Source of the DNA: Methylobacterium ajmalii
GTDB taxonomy: Bacteria > Pseudomonadota > Alphaproteobacteria > Rhizobiales > Beijerinckiaceae
Direction: 5' to 3'
DNA: 64,000 nucleotides
NCBI RefSeq assembly: GCF_016613415.1
Contig: NZ_JACWCT010000026.1
Span: 121,259-185,258, forward strand
The notes under the pieces: generated by a model
Told to the model about the DNA's origin: nothing
Database searches by the model: none
The model's input: only the letters and a program-made list of their open reading frames with translations
Part shown: positions 9,191 to 17,940 of the stretch, one piece after another
How positions within the stretch are numbered: the stretch's first letter is position 1
How the letters are laid out: every line of letters starts with the position of its first letter
Position numbers and translations under genes: made by a program

Positions 9191-10576
9191 TCAGATCGCC
9201 CCCGCCAGCCGCAACCCCACCCCCGCCGCCGCGCAGGCGCCCAGCACCGGGATCATCCCGGCCCGGAAGCGGAAGACCGCCACGATCGCCGCCAGTGCCA
9301 GAACCAGTGCCCAGGGATCGAGGCTCGCAGGGACCGGCACGTCGAGCCGCAGCGGCCCGAAGGCCAGGGGTCGCACCTCGCGAAACAGGGTGTGGAGCGA
9401 GAACCAGACCGCGAGGTTGAGGATCACCCCCACCACCGCCGCGGTGATGGCCGAGAGCGCGCCGGCGAGCGCCGTGTTGCCGCGCAGCCGCTCGACGAAG
9501 GGCGCGCCGACGAAGATCCACAGGAAGCAGGGCGCGAAGGTGACCCAGGTGGTGAGAAGCCCGCCCAGCGTGCCGGCCGCGAGCGGCGAGAGCGCCCCGG
9601 GCGCCCGGTAGGCGGCGAGGAAGCCGACGAACTGCGTCACCATGATGAGCGGGCCGGGCGTGGTCTCGGCCATGCCGAGCCCGTCGAGCATCTCGCCGGG
9701 TTTCATCCAGCCGTACTGCTCCACCGCCGCCTGCGCCACGTAGGCGAGCGCCGCGTAGGCGCCGCCGAAGGTGACCATCGCCATCTTGGAGAAGAACACC
9801 GCGATGCGGGAGAAGACGTCGTCGGGCCCCAGAACGAGGAGGAGGGCGGCGACCGGGGCGAGCCAGACCGCCGCCCAGACCGCCAGGGTGAGAAGCATGC
9901 TCCGCCAGGACGCCCGCTCCCGCGGCCCCGCATCGTCGCCGAACAGGTAGGAGCCGTTCCCCGCCGCCGCGGCGTGGCCGCCCCCGGGGCGGAACGCCGG
10001 ATGCCCGGCCCGGCCGCCGAGGAAGCCGACGATCCCCGCCGCCACCACCACGACGGGGAACGGCACGTCGAGGAAGAACAAGGCCGCGAAGGCGGCGGCC
10101 GCGAGCCCGGTCATCGCCGGGCCGCGCAGCGCCCGCCGGCCGATGCGCTGCACCGCCTCTAGCACGATGGCGAGCACCGCGGCCTTGAGGCCGAAGAACA
10201 GCCCGGCCACCGGCCCGGCCTCGCCGTACAGCACGTAGATCCAGCTGAGCGCCATGATGGCGAGGAGTCCCGGCAGCACGAACAGCCCGCCGGCGAGAAG
10301 GCCGCCCCGGGTCCCGTGCATCAGCCAGCCGACATAGGTGGCGAGCTGCTGCGCCTCCGGCCCGGGGAGCAGGGTGCAGAAATTGAGGGCGTGCAGGAAG
10401 CGGTTCTCGGAGATCCAGCGCTTCTCCTCGACCAGCACCCGGTGCATCACGGCGATCTGCCCGGCCGGCCCGCCGAAGGACAGGGCGGCGATCCGGGCCC
10501 AGACCGGCACGGACCCGGCGAGGGTCACGGGCGGTGGGGCGGCCCGGTCGCGCGCGGCGGGCTCGGTCGTCGTCAC
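9191..10576 (-). CDS. chrA: Chromate transporter ChrA
   Basis: This inner-membrane protein has two homologous CHR domains, each with five to six hydrophobic helices, as in long-chain ChrA efflux pumps. The CHR signatures appear as ALSFGGPAGQIAVMH in the first half and MVTFGGAYAALAYVAQ in the second, and each is followed by a TPGP- or LPGP-type motif (CTLLPGPEAQQLATYVG; ETTPGPLIMVTQFVGF). The two halves are joined by a charged loop around residues 190-225. Known members export chromate driven by the proton gradient. I placed the start at a GTG with GGAGTG about 9 bases upstream, giving 461 residues; the frame is open further upstream, so this start is uncertain. No chrB regulator is adjacent. 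Confidence 0.9.
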   Translation of the reverse strand: MTTTEPAARDRAAPPPVTLAGSVPVWARIAALSFGGPAGQIAVMHRVLVEEKRWISENRFLHALNFCTLLPGPEAQQLATYVGWLMHGTRGGLLAGGLFVLPGLLAIMALSWIYVLYGEAGPVAGLFFGLKAAVLAIVLEAVQRIGRRALRGPAMTGLAAAAFAALFFLDVPFPVVVVAAGIVGFLGGRAGHPAFRPGGGHAAAAGNGSYLFGDDAGPRERASWRSMLLTLAVWAAVWLAPVAALLLVLGPDDVFSRIAVFFSKMAMVTFGGAYAALAYVAQAAVEQYGWMKPGEMLDGLGMAETTPGPLIMVTQFVGFLAAYRAPGALSPLAAGTLGGLLTTWVTFAPCFLWIFVGAPFVERLRGNTALAGALSAITAAVVGVILNLAVWFSLHTLFREVRPLAFGPLRLDVPVPASLDPWALVLALAAIVAVFRFRAGMIPVLGACAAAGVGLRLAGAI

Positions 10577-10713
10577 GGGCGTCGGCACTCCGAGTCGGGG
10601 GAGCCGGAAAGTAGCGCGATCGGTCGCGTTGTGCGACAGAACCCAGCGAGTACATCCGGCGAACGGGGCCGCCGGCCTCGCGCCGCCGACACGAGCCACG
10701 CGCCAGGTTCCGC

Positions 10714-11763
10714 TTGAGCAAGCAGCCCAAAGCCCTCCTCACCCCCGAGCGCCGCGAGGACGACACCGACGCCTCGATCCGGCCGCTCAGCCTCGCCGAC
10801 TTCACCGGCCAGAAGGCGGCCCGCGCCAACCTCCAGGTGTTCATCGACGCGGCGAAGAAGACCGGCCAGGCCCTCGACCACGTCCTGTTCGTCGGCCCGC
10901 CCGGCCTCGGCAAGACCACGCTCGCCCAGATCGTCGCCCGCGAGCTCGGGGTCAACTTCCGCTCGACCTCCGGCCCGGTGATCGCCAAGGCCGGGGACCT
11001 CGCGGCGCAGCTCACCAATTTGGAAGAGCGCGACGTCCTGTTCATCGACGAGATCCATCGCCTCAACCCGGCGGTGGAGGAGATCCTCTATCCGGCGATG
11101 GAGGATTACCAGCTCGACCTCATCATCGGCGAGGGCCCGGCCGCCCGCTCCGTGAAGATCGAGCTGCCGAAATTCACGCTCGTCGCCGCCACCACCCGGG
11201 CGGGGCTCCTAACCACGCCGCTGCGCGACCGCTTCGGCATCCCGGTCCGGCTCGAATTCTACGACATCGACGAGCTCGAACTCATCGTCAGCCGCGGCGC
11301 CCGGGTGCTCGGCATCGGCATGGCGCCGGACGGCGCCAACGAGATCGCCAAGCGGGCGCGGGGCACGCCGCGCATCGCCGGGCGGCTGCTGCGCCGGGTG
11401 CGCGATTTCGCCATCGTCGAGGACGCCCCCACCATCACCCGCGCCATCGCCGACCGGGCGCTGCGCCTCCTCGACGTCGATCCTGCCGGGCTCGACACGA
11501 TGGACCGCAAGTACCTCAACATCATCGCCCACTCGTTCAGCGGCGGGCCGGTCGGGGTCGAGACCATCGCGGCGGCGCTCTCCGAGCCGCGCGACGCGAT
11601 CGAGGAGATCATCGAGCCCTACCTGATCCAGAAGGGCTTCGTGCAGCGCACGCCGCGCGGCCGGGTGCTCACCGCCCACGCCTTCCGCCATCTCGGCCTG
11701 CCCGAGCCGAACCGCGACCCCACCGTGCAGTTCGGCCTGTTCACCGGGGACGAGGATGCGTGA
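10714..11763 (+). CDS. ruvB: Holliday junction branch-migration ATPase RuvB
   Basis: RuvB is the hexameric AAA+ motor that, with RuvA, drives branch migration of Holliday junctions before RuvC cleavage. The 349 residues show Walker A GPPGLGKT (61-68), Walker B with DEIH (112-115), sensor 1 in [10 protein letters not shown], the arginine finger in TPLRDRFG and a C-terminal winged helix ([17 protein letters not shown]). The start codon is TTG, with only a weak site (CCAGG) upstream, but it gives a normal N terminus. ruvC and ruvA are not in this window although they usually precede ruvB; here the upstream neighbour is the divergent chrA. It overlaps the next gene by 8 bp, so the two are probably co-transcribed. 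Confidence 0.97.
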   Translation: MSKQPKALLTPERREDDTDASIRPLSLADFTGQKAARANLQVFIDAAKKTGQALDHVLFVGPPGLGKTTLAQIVARELGVNFRSTSGPVIAKAGDLAAQLTNLEERDVLFIDEIHRLNPAVEEILYPAMEDYQLDLIIGEGPAARSVKIELPKFTLVAATTRAGLLTTPLRDRFGIPVRLEFYDIDELELIVSRGARVLGIGMAPDGANEIAKRARGTPRIAGRLLRRVRDFAIVEDAPTITRAIADRALRLLDVDPAGLDTMDRKYLNIIAHSFSGGPVGVETIAAALSEPRDAIEEIIEPYLIQKGFVQRTPRGRVLTAHAFRHLGLPEPNRDPTVQFGLFTGDEDA

Positions 11764-12703
11764 GCAGGGGAGGGGTTACCGCCTCTTCACCCGTCGCCGC
11801 GTGCTCCAGGGGGCCGGCCTCGTCGCGCTTTCGGGCGCGACGACCGGCGCCTACGCCACCGGGATCGAGCCGTTCCGTCAGGTCGTGACCCGCTACGCGA
11901 TCCGCCCCAACACCGCCGCGCCCTGGCCTGCGGGGCTCTCCTTACGCATCGCGGTGCTGACCGACATCCATGCCTGCGACCCCTGGATGAGCCTGGAGCG
12001 CATCGCCGGCATCGTCGAGACCACCAACGCGCTGCAGGCCGACCTCGTGGTGCTGGTCGGCGACTTCGTGGCGGGCCAGCGCTACGTCACCCGCTACGTG
12101 CCTGCCGCCGAATGGGCGCCGGTGCTGAGCAAGCTCAGGGCACCGCTCGGCGTCTATGCGGTGCTCGGCAACCACGACTGGTGGGAGGACAAGACCGCGC
12201 AGAAGCGCGGCGCCGGACCGACCATCGCCGGCACGGAACTGACCCGGAACGGCATCCGGGTCCTGTCGAACGAGGCGGTGCCGCTCGCGACGAAGGCCGG
12301 CCCGGTCTGGCTCGCCGGGCTCGAGGACCAGCTCGCCCTGCTGCCGTCCGCCAGGCGCCACGGCCACAAGCGGGTCGGCCTCGACGACCTGCCCGCCACC
12401 CTGGCGGCGGTGCCGGACGGCGCGCCGATGATCCTGCTCGCCCACGAGCCCGACATCTTCGCCCACGTTCCGGCCCGGGTGGCGCTGACCCTGTCGGGCC
12501 ACACCCATGGCGGGCAGGTGCGGCTGTTCGGCTGGTCGCCGGTGGTACCGTCGCGCTACCCCCGCCGCTTCGTCTACGGCCATGTCCGCGAGGCGAGCGA
12601 CCTCGTGATCTCCGGGGGGCTCGGCCTCAGCATCGCGCCGATCCGGTTCGGGGTGCCGCCGGAGATCGTGGTGGTGGAGCTGGGGGCGGATGCCACCGTC
12701 TGA
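11756..12703 (+). CDS. Exported metallophosphoesterase (YaeI/YkuE-like)
   Basis: The 315-residue protein carries the calcineurin-like di-metal phosphoesterase motifs in order: [31 protein letters not shown] and [11 protein letters not shown] basic start with [18 protein letters not shown] and a hydrophobic run looks like a twin-arginine export signal, with possible retention as an anchor. Relatives such as E. coli YaeI and B. subtilis YkuE are exported enzymes acting on lipid or envelope phosphates. The ATG overlaps the end of ruvB by 8 bp, so translation is likely coupled. Its position between ruvB and ybgC is not standard for tol clusters. The substrate is unknown. Confidence 0.88.
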   Translation: MREQGRGYRLFTRRRVLQGAGLVALSGATTGAYATGIEPFRQVVTRYAIRPNTAAPWPAGLSLRIAVLTDIHACDPWMSLERIAGIVETTNALQADLVVLVGDFVAGQRYVTRYVPAAEWAPVLSKLRAPLGVYAVLGNHDWWEDKTAQKRGAGPTIAGTELTRNGIRVLSNEAVPLATKAGPVWLAGLEDQLALLPSARRHGHKRVGLDDLPATLAAVPDGAPMILLAHEPDIFAHVPARVALTLSGHTHGGQVRLFGWSPVVPSRYPRRFVYGHVREASDLVISGGLGLSIAPIRFGVPPEIVVVELGADATV

Positions 12704-12773
12704 CAGACGGCTTGACGTGATCGTCTGCTCGACGCGCATGTCTCGCCCTCTCTACGCCCCATCCCATCCACGA

Positions 12774-12902
12774 CCTCATCCTGAGGTGTTGGTCGATCGG
12801 AGATCGACTGACCTCGAAGGAGGGCTCTGGGGATCGCCGAGGCTTCTGGAGCTCTCCTTCGAGGTCAGTCCATCGTTGATGGACTGACACCTCAGGATGA
12901 GG
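12774..12902. repeat. Cruciform-forming interspersed repeat, copy A
   Basis: A perfect 16-bp inverted repeat (CCTCATCCTGAGGTGT at 12774-12789; ACACCTCAGGATGAGG at 12887-12902) encloses a second stem (GACCTCGAAGGAG with CTCCTTCGAGGTC) and two small side hairpins (GTCGATC-GGA-GATCGAC; AGTCCATC-GTT-GATGGACT). The fold is a branched cruciform. A second copy is at 34333-34451. It fills most of the 251 bp gap between two same-strand genes and has no coding potential. Confidence 0.85.
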
Positions 12903-12954
12903 TGGAGGGTGGGACAACAGAATTCCTCGCAAACCCTCGCAAGGGGAGCACACG

Positions 12955-13395
12955 TTGAGCAAGAAGGATGATCGCCGCGTGACCGAAACCCTGCCCCCGG
13001 ACGCCCACGCCCTTCCGGTGCGCGTCTACTACGAGGACACGGATTTCTCCGGCTTCGTCTACCATGCGAGCTACCTGCGCTTCATGGAGCGGGGGCGGAC
13101 CGAACTCTTGCGCGGGCTCGCCGGCGACCAGTCGGAGCTGCACCGGGAGGCGGACGGCCTCGTCTTCGTGGTGCGGCGCATGACCCTCGACTACCTCAAG
13201 CCCGCCCTCATGGACGACGCGCTCACGGTGCTCACCGCCACCCGCGAGCTGCGCGGCGCCTCGATGCATCTCGACCAGGAGGTGCGCCGCGGCGACGAGG
13301 TGCTGGTGCGGGCCGAGGTGGTGGTGGCCTGCGTGCGCGACGGCCGGGCGGTGCGCCTGCCGGAGGCCCTGCGGCGGCGCCTCGGCCGGCGCTGA
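12955..13395 (+). CDS. ybgC: Tol-Pal-associated acyl-CoA thioesterase YbgC
   Basis: YbgC is a hotdog-fold thioesterase encoded at the head of tol-pal operons and linked to phospholipid metabolism. The 146 residues contain the 4-hydroxybenzoyl-CoA thioesterase signature VRVYYEDTDFSGFVYHASYLRF, with the catalytic Asp in EDTDFSG, followed by ERGRTELLRGL and LDYLKPALMDDALTV. The TTG start has a strong AAGGGGAG site about 7 bases ahead; the first ten residues are charged and dispensable, so a GTG at 12979 is an alternative. It sits 196 bp before tolQ and is separated from the phosphoesterase by the repeat, which suggests its own promoter between the repeat and this gene. Confidence 0.94.
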   Translation: MSKKDDRRVTETLPPDAHALPVRVYYEDTDFSGFVYHASYLRFMERGRTELLRGLAGDQSELHREADGLVFVVRRMTLDYLKPALMDDALTVLTATRELRGASMHLDQEVRRGDEVLVRAEVVVACVRDGRAVRLPEALRRRLGRR

Positions 13396-13591
13396 GACGA
13401 CACCTGCGGACTCCGCTCACCATTCCTTAACCCTGCCGGGGGCTTAACTCGCGGCGGGCGAGCGCTCCGTCGCAGGGCGCGGCCCATACTTTCGACAGAT
13501 TCGGGCGCGATCGAGACACGATACGACAAGCCCCGATCCCGGTTGGAGTGCCAGCGGTCCGTTCCTCGGCCCGCGACGCGAGGAAAGCCGC

Positions 13592-14308
13592 ATGAATCCC
13601 GCCGACGCCGCCCAGGCGATGCCCGTGGCCGAGATCACGATGTTCGGCCTGTTCTGGCAGGCTCACTTCGTCGTCAAGGTGGTGATGCTCGGCCTCCTCG
13701 GCTCCTCGATCTGGTGCTGGTCGATCATCGTCGACAAGACGCTGCTGTTTCGCCGCACCAAGGCGGAGATGGACGCCTTCGAGGAGGAGTTCTGGTCCGG
13801 CCGGCCGCTGGAGGAGCTCTACCGCGCCTACAACGACAAGCCGGCGAGCGGGCTCGCCGCCCTGTTCGTCGCCGCGATGCGCGAGTGGCGCCGGTCCTAC
13901 GAGGGCTCCGGCCGCTCGATCCGCAGCCTCGGCCAGCGCATCGACAAGGTGCTCGACGTGACGATCCAGCGCGAGGTCGAGCGGCTGGAATCGCGCCTGC
14001 TGTTCCTGGCCTCGATCGGATCGGCGGGCCCGTATATCGGCCTGTTCGGCACGGTGTTCGGCATCATGACCGCCTTCACGTCGATCGCGGCCTCGAAGAA
14101 CACCTCGCTCGCGGTCGTGGCGCCGGGCATCGCCGAGGCCTTGTTCGCCACCGCGATCGGCCTGTTCGCGGCGATCCCCGCGGTGCTCGCCTACAACAAG
14201 CTCCAGGCCTCGGTCGCCAAGGCGCAGGGGCGCCTCGAGGGCTTCGCCGACGAGTTCTCGGCGATCCTGTCGCGGCAGATCGACGAGCGCATGGCGCTGG
14301 CGGCCTGA
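13592..14308 (+). CDS. tolQ: Tol-Pal system proton channel subunit TolQ
   Basis: TolQ is the inner-membrane MotA/ExbB-type stator that, with TolR, uses the proton gradient to energise TolA and pull the outer membrane in at division. The 238-residue length is standard. Three transmembrane helices are visible, at about residues 25-45 (VVMLGLLGSSIWCWSIIV), 142-165 (SIGSAGPYIGLFGTVFGIMT) and 175-200 (VVAPGIAEALFATAIGLFAA). The second contains the channel-lining GLFGTVFGIM motif typical of TolQ. The ATG has AGGAAA upstream. It is the first of four tol genes in a row with short gaps, forming an operon. Confidence 0.96.
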   Translation: MNPADAAQAMPVAEITMFGLFWQAHFVVKVVMLGLLGSSIWCWSIIVDKTLLFRRTKAEMDAFEEEFWSGRPLEELYRAYNDKPASGLAALFVAAMREWRRSYEGSGRSIRSLGQRIDKVLDVTIQREVERLESRLLFLASIGSAGPYIGLFGTVFGIMTAFTSIAASKNTSLAVVAPGIAEALFATAIGLFAAIPAVLAYNKLQASVAKAQGRLEGFADEFSAILSRQIDERMALAA

Positions 14309-14348
14309 GCCGGCGCGCGTCCCCCCTCTCGGACAGGGATCGAACCCA

Positions 14349-14795
14349 ATGAGCATGGCCACCGGAGCGGCCCAGGGCGGCGGGCGCCGTCGGCGCGGCC
14401 GGCGGGGCGGCGGCGCGATCAACGAGATCAACATGACGCCGTTCATCGACGTCGTGCTGGTGCTCCTGATCATCTTCATGGTGGCGGCGCCGATGATGAC
14501 GGTGGGCGTGCCCCTGGACCTGCCGCAGACCAAGGCCGCGCCGCTCAACCAGGATTCGAAGCCCGTCACCCTGTCGATCCGCCAGACCGGCCAGGTCTTC
14601 CTGGGCGAGGACGAACTGACCGACGACACCATCGTCGCCAAGCTCTCGGCCACCGCCAAGGACGGGTTCGAGGAGCGGGTCTTCGTGCGCGGCGACAAGC
14701 GGGTCGATTACGGCCGCGTCGCCCAGGTGATGGCGATCGTGACGGGCGGCGGCTTCAAGAAGGTCGCCCTCGTGACCGAGCCCGACCAGCGATAG
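14349..14795 (+). CDS. tolR: Tol-Pal system proton channel subunit TolR
   Basis: TolR is a single-pass ExbD-family protein. Its 148 residues start with a Gly/Arg-rich cytoplasmic tail (residues 1-25), then one membrane helix (INEINMTPFIDVVLVLLIIF) with the proton-carrying Asp in FIDVVLVLL, and a periplasmic domain containing VPLDLPQTKAAPL and ending KKVALVTEPD. This is a complete, normal TolR. It lies 40 bp after tolQ and 16 bp before tolA, so the three are one transcription unit. The Arg/Gly-rich N-terminal tail (GGGRRRRGRRGGGAINE-like) is longer than in enteric TolR but common in Rhizobiales. Confidence 0.96.
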   Translation: MSMATGAAQGGGRRRRGRRGGGAINEINMTPFIDVVLVLLIIFMVAAPMMTVGVPLDLPQTKAAPLNQDSKPVTLSIRQTGQVFLGEDELTDDTIVAKLSATAKDGFEERVFVRGDKRVDYGRVAQVMAIVTGGGFKKVALVTEPDQR

Positions 14796-14811
14796 CAGGA
14801 CGGGGTCCGCC

Positions 14812-16332
14812 GTGGTGTTTCCCTTCGACAGGTCCGAGCCCGGCGTCTGGGTGTCGGCCGGCGCGCACGTGGTGCTGATCGGGCTGGCGCTGTTCGCCGC
14901 CGCCTCGCACGTGCTGCCGCAGGCCGAGGAGGGCGTGCCGGTCGAGGTCATCACCGAGAACCAGTTCTCGGAGCTGACCAAGGGCCAGCGCGACGGCGAC
15001 GCCCCGGCCAAGAGCCCGCGGGCCGACCGCGCCGCCGACAAGCAGCGCGACAACGATCCCGGCGAGGCCAAGGCCGACGTGCCGACCCCGCCGACGCGCC
15101 CGCCCGAGATGAAGGTCGCCAACGCCGAGGAGATGCCGGCGCCGCCCCTGCGCCCGGCCCTCGAGCAGCCCGAGCCCGCCCCGATGCCGCCGGCCCGCCC
15201 CGACACCGCCAAGGCCGATGCCGAGAAGGCTGCCGCCGCGAAGGCAAAGGCCGACGCCGAGGCGCGCGAGGCCAAGGCGGAAGCCGAGCGCGAGGCCAAG
15301 GAGGCCGCCAAGGAGGCAGCAAAGGAAGCCGCGAAAGCCGCCGCCAAGGAGGCTGCCAAGGAAGCTGCAAAGGCTGCGGCCGAGAAGGCCGCCGCGACCG
15401 CCGCCAAGGCCGCCGCGGAGAAGGCGGCCGCCGAGAAGGCCGAGGCCGAGGCGATCCGGCGCGAGGAACTGGCCGAGGCCAAGGCGGCCGAGAAGGCCGC
15501 CGCCGAGAAGGCCGCCGCCGAGAAGGCCGCCGCGAAGGCGAAGGCGGAAGCCAAGGCCCGCGCCGAGGCCGACGCGAAGGCCAAGGCCGAAGCCAAGGCG
15601 GAAGCGGAGGCGAAAGCCCAGGCCGAAGCCGAGGCGAAGGCCAAGGCGGTCGCCGACGCCAAGGCCAAGGCGGAAGCGAAGGCCCGTGCCGAGGCGAAGG
15701 CCGAGGCGGAAGCGAAGGCCCAGGCCGAAGCCGAGGCGAAGGCGGAGGCCAAGGCGGAAGCCGAAGCGAAGGCCCACGCCGCCGCGGAAGCCAAGGCGAA
15801 GGCCGAGGCCGCGGCAAAAGCCAAGGCGGTGGCGGATGCCCGTGCCAAGGCCGCCGCGGAGGCCAAGGCCAAGCGCCAGGCCGAGCTCGCCGCCAAGTTC
15901 AATTCGGGCTCGATCCGCGACATGCTGGCATCGCACGGGCCGTCGCAATCGACCGGGGCCACCGGCCGCGAGGTCCAGCGGACGGCGGCGCTCGGCGCCG
16001 CCACCGGCACCTCGCAGCGGCTCAACCCGAGTCAGCGCGATGCCCTGGTCGGCCTGCTGCAGCAGCAGATCGAGCGCTGCTACTCGGCCCCGCCCGGCGC
16101 CGCGCAGGGCATCGTGCTGCCCCAGCTCGACATCCGCCTGAATCCGGACGGCTCGCTCACCACCGATCCGCGCATCCTGCGCGCCGGCGGCAGCGCGGTC
16201 GACCGGTCGATCGCCGAGGCCGCGGTGCGGGCGGTGCGGCGCTGCGCGCCCTTCCGCATCCCGGCCCAGTTCGCGCCGTTCTACAACGACTGGCGGGTCA
16301 TCAACGCGGAGTTCGAGCTGCCGCGGGCTTGA
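14812..16332 (+). CDS. tolA: Tol-Pal system envelope-spanning protein TolA
   Basis: TolA links the TolQR motor to the periplasmic and outer-membrane partners TolB and Pal. One transmembrane helix lies at residues 9-32 (VWVSAGAHVVLIGLALFAA). A Pro-rich linker of about 100 residues follows, then about 240 residues of nearly pure Ala/Lys/Glu, a single long helix made of short repeats such as AEAKAKAEA and EKAAAEKAA. The globular C-terminal domain (about 370-506) has two Cys (IERCYSAPP, VRRCAPF), as in other alphaproteobacterial TolA. At 506 residues it is longer than E. coli TolA (421). The start is one of two adjacent GTG codons. The repeats are encoded by degenerate GCC/AAG/GAG codons and are prone to length change. 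Confidence 0.92.
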   Translation: MVFPFDRSEPGVWVSAGAHVVLIGLALFAAASHVLPQAEEGVPVEVITENQFSELTKGQRDGDAPAKSPRADRAADKQRDNDPGEAKADVPTPPTRPPEMKVANAEEMPAPPLRPALEQPEPAPMPPARPDTAKADAEKAAAAKAKADAEAREAKAEAEREAKEAAKEAAKEAAKAAAKEAAKEAAKAAAEKAAATAAKAAAEKAAAEKAEAEAIRREELAEAKAAEKAAAEKAAAEKAAAKAKAEAKARAEADAKAKAEAKAEAEAKAQAEAEAKAKAVADAKAKAEAKARAEAKAEAEAKAQAEAEAKAEAKAEAEAKAHAAAEAKAKAEAAAKAKAVADARAKAAAEAKAKRQAELAAKFNSGSIRDMLASHGPSQSTGATGREVQRTAALGAATGTSQRLNPSQRDALVGLLQQQIERCYSAPPGAAQGIVLPQLDIRLNPDGSLTTDPRILRAGGSAVDRSIAEAAVRAVRRCAPFRIPAQFAPFYNDWRVINAEFELPRA

Positions 16333-16378
16333 AGATCCCACCGGCCGCCTGCCTCACCACACGACGGACGTCCCCTGC

Positions 16379-17719
16379 ATGCACTCCCCCTCGCGACTGC
16401 GTCCCGCGCTCGCCGCGCTCCTGTGGCTGTGCCTCGCCGCCGGCCTGATGCCCGGCTTCGCCACGCCGGCCCAGGCCCAGCTCAACCTGCGCATCGGCCC
16501 CGGCGGCGCCTTCCAGCCGATGCCGATCGCCATCGCGGACTTTTCCGGCGATCCGAGCCTCGGCCCGACGCTCTCGGGCATCGTGACCAACAACCTGAAG
16601 CGCTCGGGCTACTTCACGCCGGTCGAGAAGGGCCGCTTCCCCGAGAGCCCGAACTTCGACGCCGCGCCGAACTTTTCCGCCTGGAAGGACATCGGCGTGC
16701 AGGGCCTCGTGACGGGCCGGGTCACCCGTGACGGCACCGGCAAGCTCAAGGCCGAGTTCCGGCTCTGGGACGTGCTGTCGGGCCAGCAGATGGTCGGCCA
16801 GCAATATGCGGGCGACGGCGCCAACGCCCGCCGGATGGGCCACCTGATCTCGGATGCGGTCTACACCAAGATCACCGGCATCGGCGGCTTCTTCGACACC
16901 CGCGTCGCCTTCGTCGACGAGTCGGGCTCGAAGGAGCATCGGCGCAAACGCCTCGCCATCATGGACCAGGACGGCGCCAACGTGCGCTACCTGACGAGCG
17001 GCGAGGCCTCGGTGGTGGCGCCGCGCTACTCGCCCTCGACCCAGGACATCACCTACATGGCCCAGGTCACCGGCCAGCAGCCGCGGGTGCAGGTGATCAA
17101 CCTCTCGACCGGCGCCCGCCAGGTGATCCCCACCAATGCCGAGATGAGCACCAGCCCGCGCTTCTCGCCGGACGGGCGGCGCCTGGTGATGAGCGACCAG
17201 GACGGCGGCAATGCCAGCATCTACGTGATGGACCTCGCCTCCAAGGCGCAGACCCGGATCACCAACGCCAACGCCATCGACACCTCGCCGTCCTTCTCGC
17301 CGGACGGGCGCGAGATCGTGTTCGAGTCCGACCGCGGCGGCCAGCAGCAGGTCTACGTCATGGGCGCCGACGGCTCGAACCCGCGCCGCCTGACCTTCGG
17401 CGACGGCTCGGCCTCGCAGCCGGCCTGGTCGCCGCGGGGCGACTACATCGCCTTCACCCGCCAGCGGAAGGGCTCGTTCGCGATCTGCGTCATGAAGCCG
17501 GACGGCACCGGCGAGCGGGTGCTGACCGAGGGCTTCCACAACGAGGGCCCGACCTGGGCGCCGAACGGCCAGTACCTGATCTTCTTCCGCGATCCCGGCG
17601 GCCAGGCCGGCGGCAAGCTCTACATGGTCGACATCACCGGCAAGGTCGAGCAGCCGGTCCCGACCCCGTCCTACGCCTCCGACCCGACTTGGTCGCCGCT
17701 GATCGACCCGCAGCGCTAA
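16379..17719 (+). CDS. tolB: Tol-Pal system periplasmic beta-propeller TolB
   Basis: TolB is a periplasmic protein that binds Pal and TolA. The 446-residue precursor starts with a signal peptide (PALAALLWLCLAAGLMPGFA, then ATPAQA and cleavage before QLNL). An N-terminal alpha/beta domain follows (PMPIAIADFSGDPSLGPTLS; FTPVEKGRFPE), then a six-bladed propeller with the repeated SPDG blade motif (RFSPDGRRLVMS, SFSPDGREIVFESDRGG, WSPRGDYIAF, WAPNGQYLIFF). The frame and length are normal. It is the last tol gene here; pal and cpoB, which usually follow, are not in the next 5 kb. Hairpins at 17720-17866 would end the transcript. Confidence 0.96.
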   Translation: MHSPSRLRPALAALLWLCLAAGLMPGFATPAQAQLNLRIGPGGAFQPMPIAIADFSGDPSLGPTLSGIVTNNLKRSGYFTPVEKGRFPESPNFDAAPNFSAWKDIGVQGLVTGRVTRDGTGKLKAEFRLWDVLSGQQMVGQQYAGDGANARRMGHLISDAVYTKITGIGGFFDTRVAFVDESGSKEHRRKRLAIMDQDGANVRYLTSGEASVVAPRYSPSTQDITYMAQVTGQQPRVQVINLSTGARQVIPTNAEMSTSPRFSPDGRRLVMSDQDGGNASIYVMDLASKAQTRITNANAIDTSPSFSPDGREIVFESDRGGQQQVYVMGADGSNPRRLTFGDGSASQPAWSPRGDYIAFTRQRKGSFAICVMKPDGTGERVLTEGFHNEGPTWAPNGQYLIFFRDPGGQAGGKLYMVDITGKVEQPVPTPSYASDPTWSPLIDPQR

Positions 17720-17764
17720 GCAGATTTCGCCGAAGTGGTGACCGGTTCGGCGCCGAACATCTGC
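17720..17764 (+). terminator. Hairpin directly after tolB
   Basis: Starting at the last base of the tolB stop codon region, GCAGAT pairs with ATCTGC and an inner CGCCGAA pairs with TTCGGCG, giving a branched hairpin. No T-run follows (TACAAAACAGG), so it is a weak terminator at best and may protect the mRNA 3' end. A separate six-base-pair hairpin, CGTTGG-CCTG-CCAACG, is at 17793-17808. Confidence 0.5.
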
Positions 17765-17831
17765 TACAAAACAGGAACCTGAGCGGGCGAAGCGTTGGCC
17801 TGCCAACGCAAGTCTGCTTAGGATGGACGAA

Positions 17832-17866
17832 GGCCGGCCCGCGCGACGGGCCGGCCATTTTATTCC
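17832..17866. terminator. Intrinsic terminator between tolB and the convergent dehydrogenase operon
   Basis: GGCCGGCCC (17832-17840) and GGGCCGGCC (17848-17856) form a perfect 9-bp GC stem, followed on the + strand by ATTTTATT. This is a good rho-independent terminator for the tol operon and lies where it could also stop the converging operon. Confidence 0.85.
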
Positions 17867-17940
17867 ACCGTGCCTCGGCGCCGACGCCCGTTTGGGCTTG
17901 CCCTGCGCCCTCGAACGGGTCGCTCGACGACGCGGCGGTC

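Noticed and set aside
15200..15890. Dense short repeats that could suggest a CRISPR array or satellite
   Set aside because: The repeats are degenerate and in frame, encode the Ala/Lys/Glu helix of TolA and have no regular spacers.
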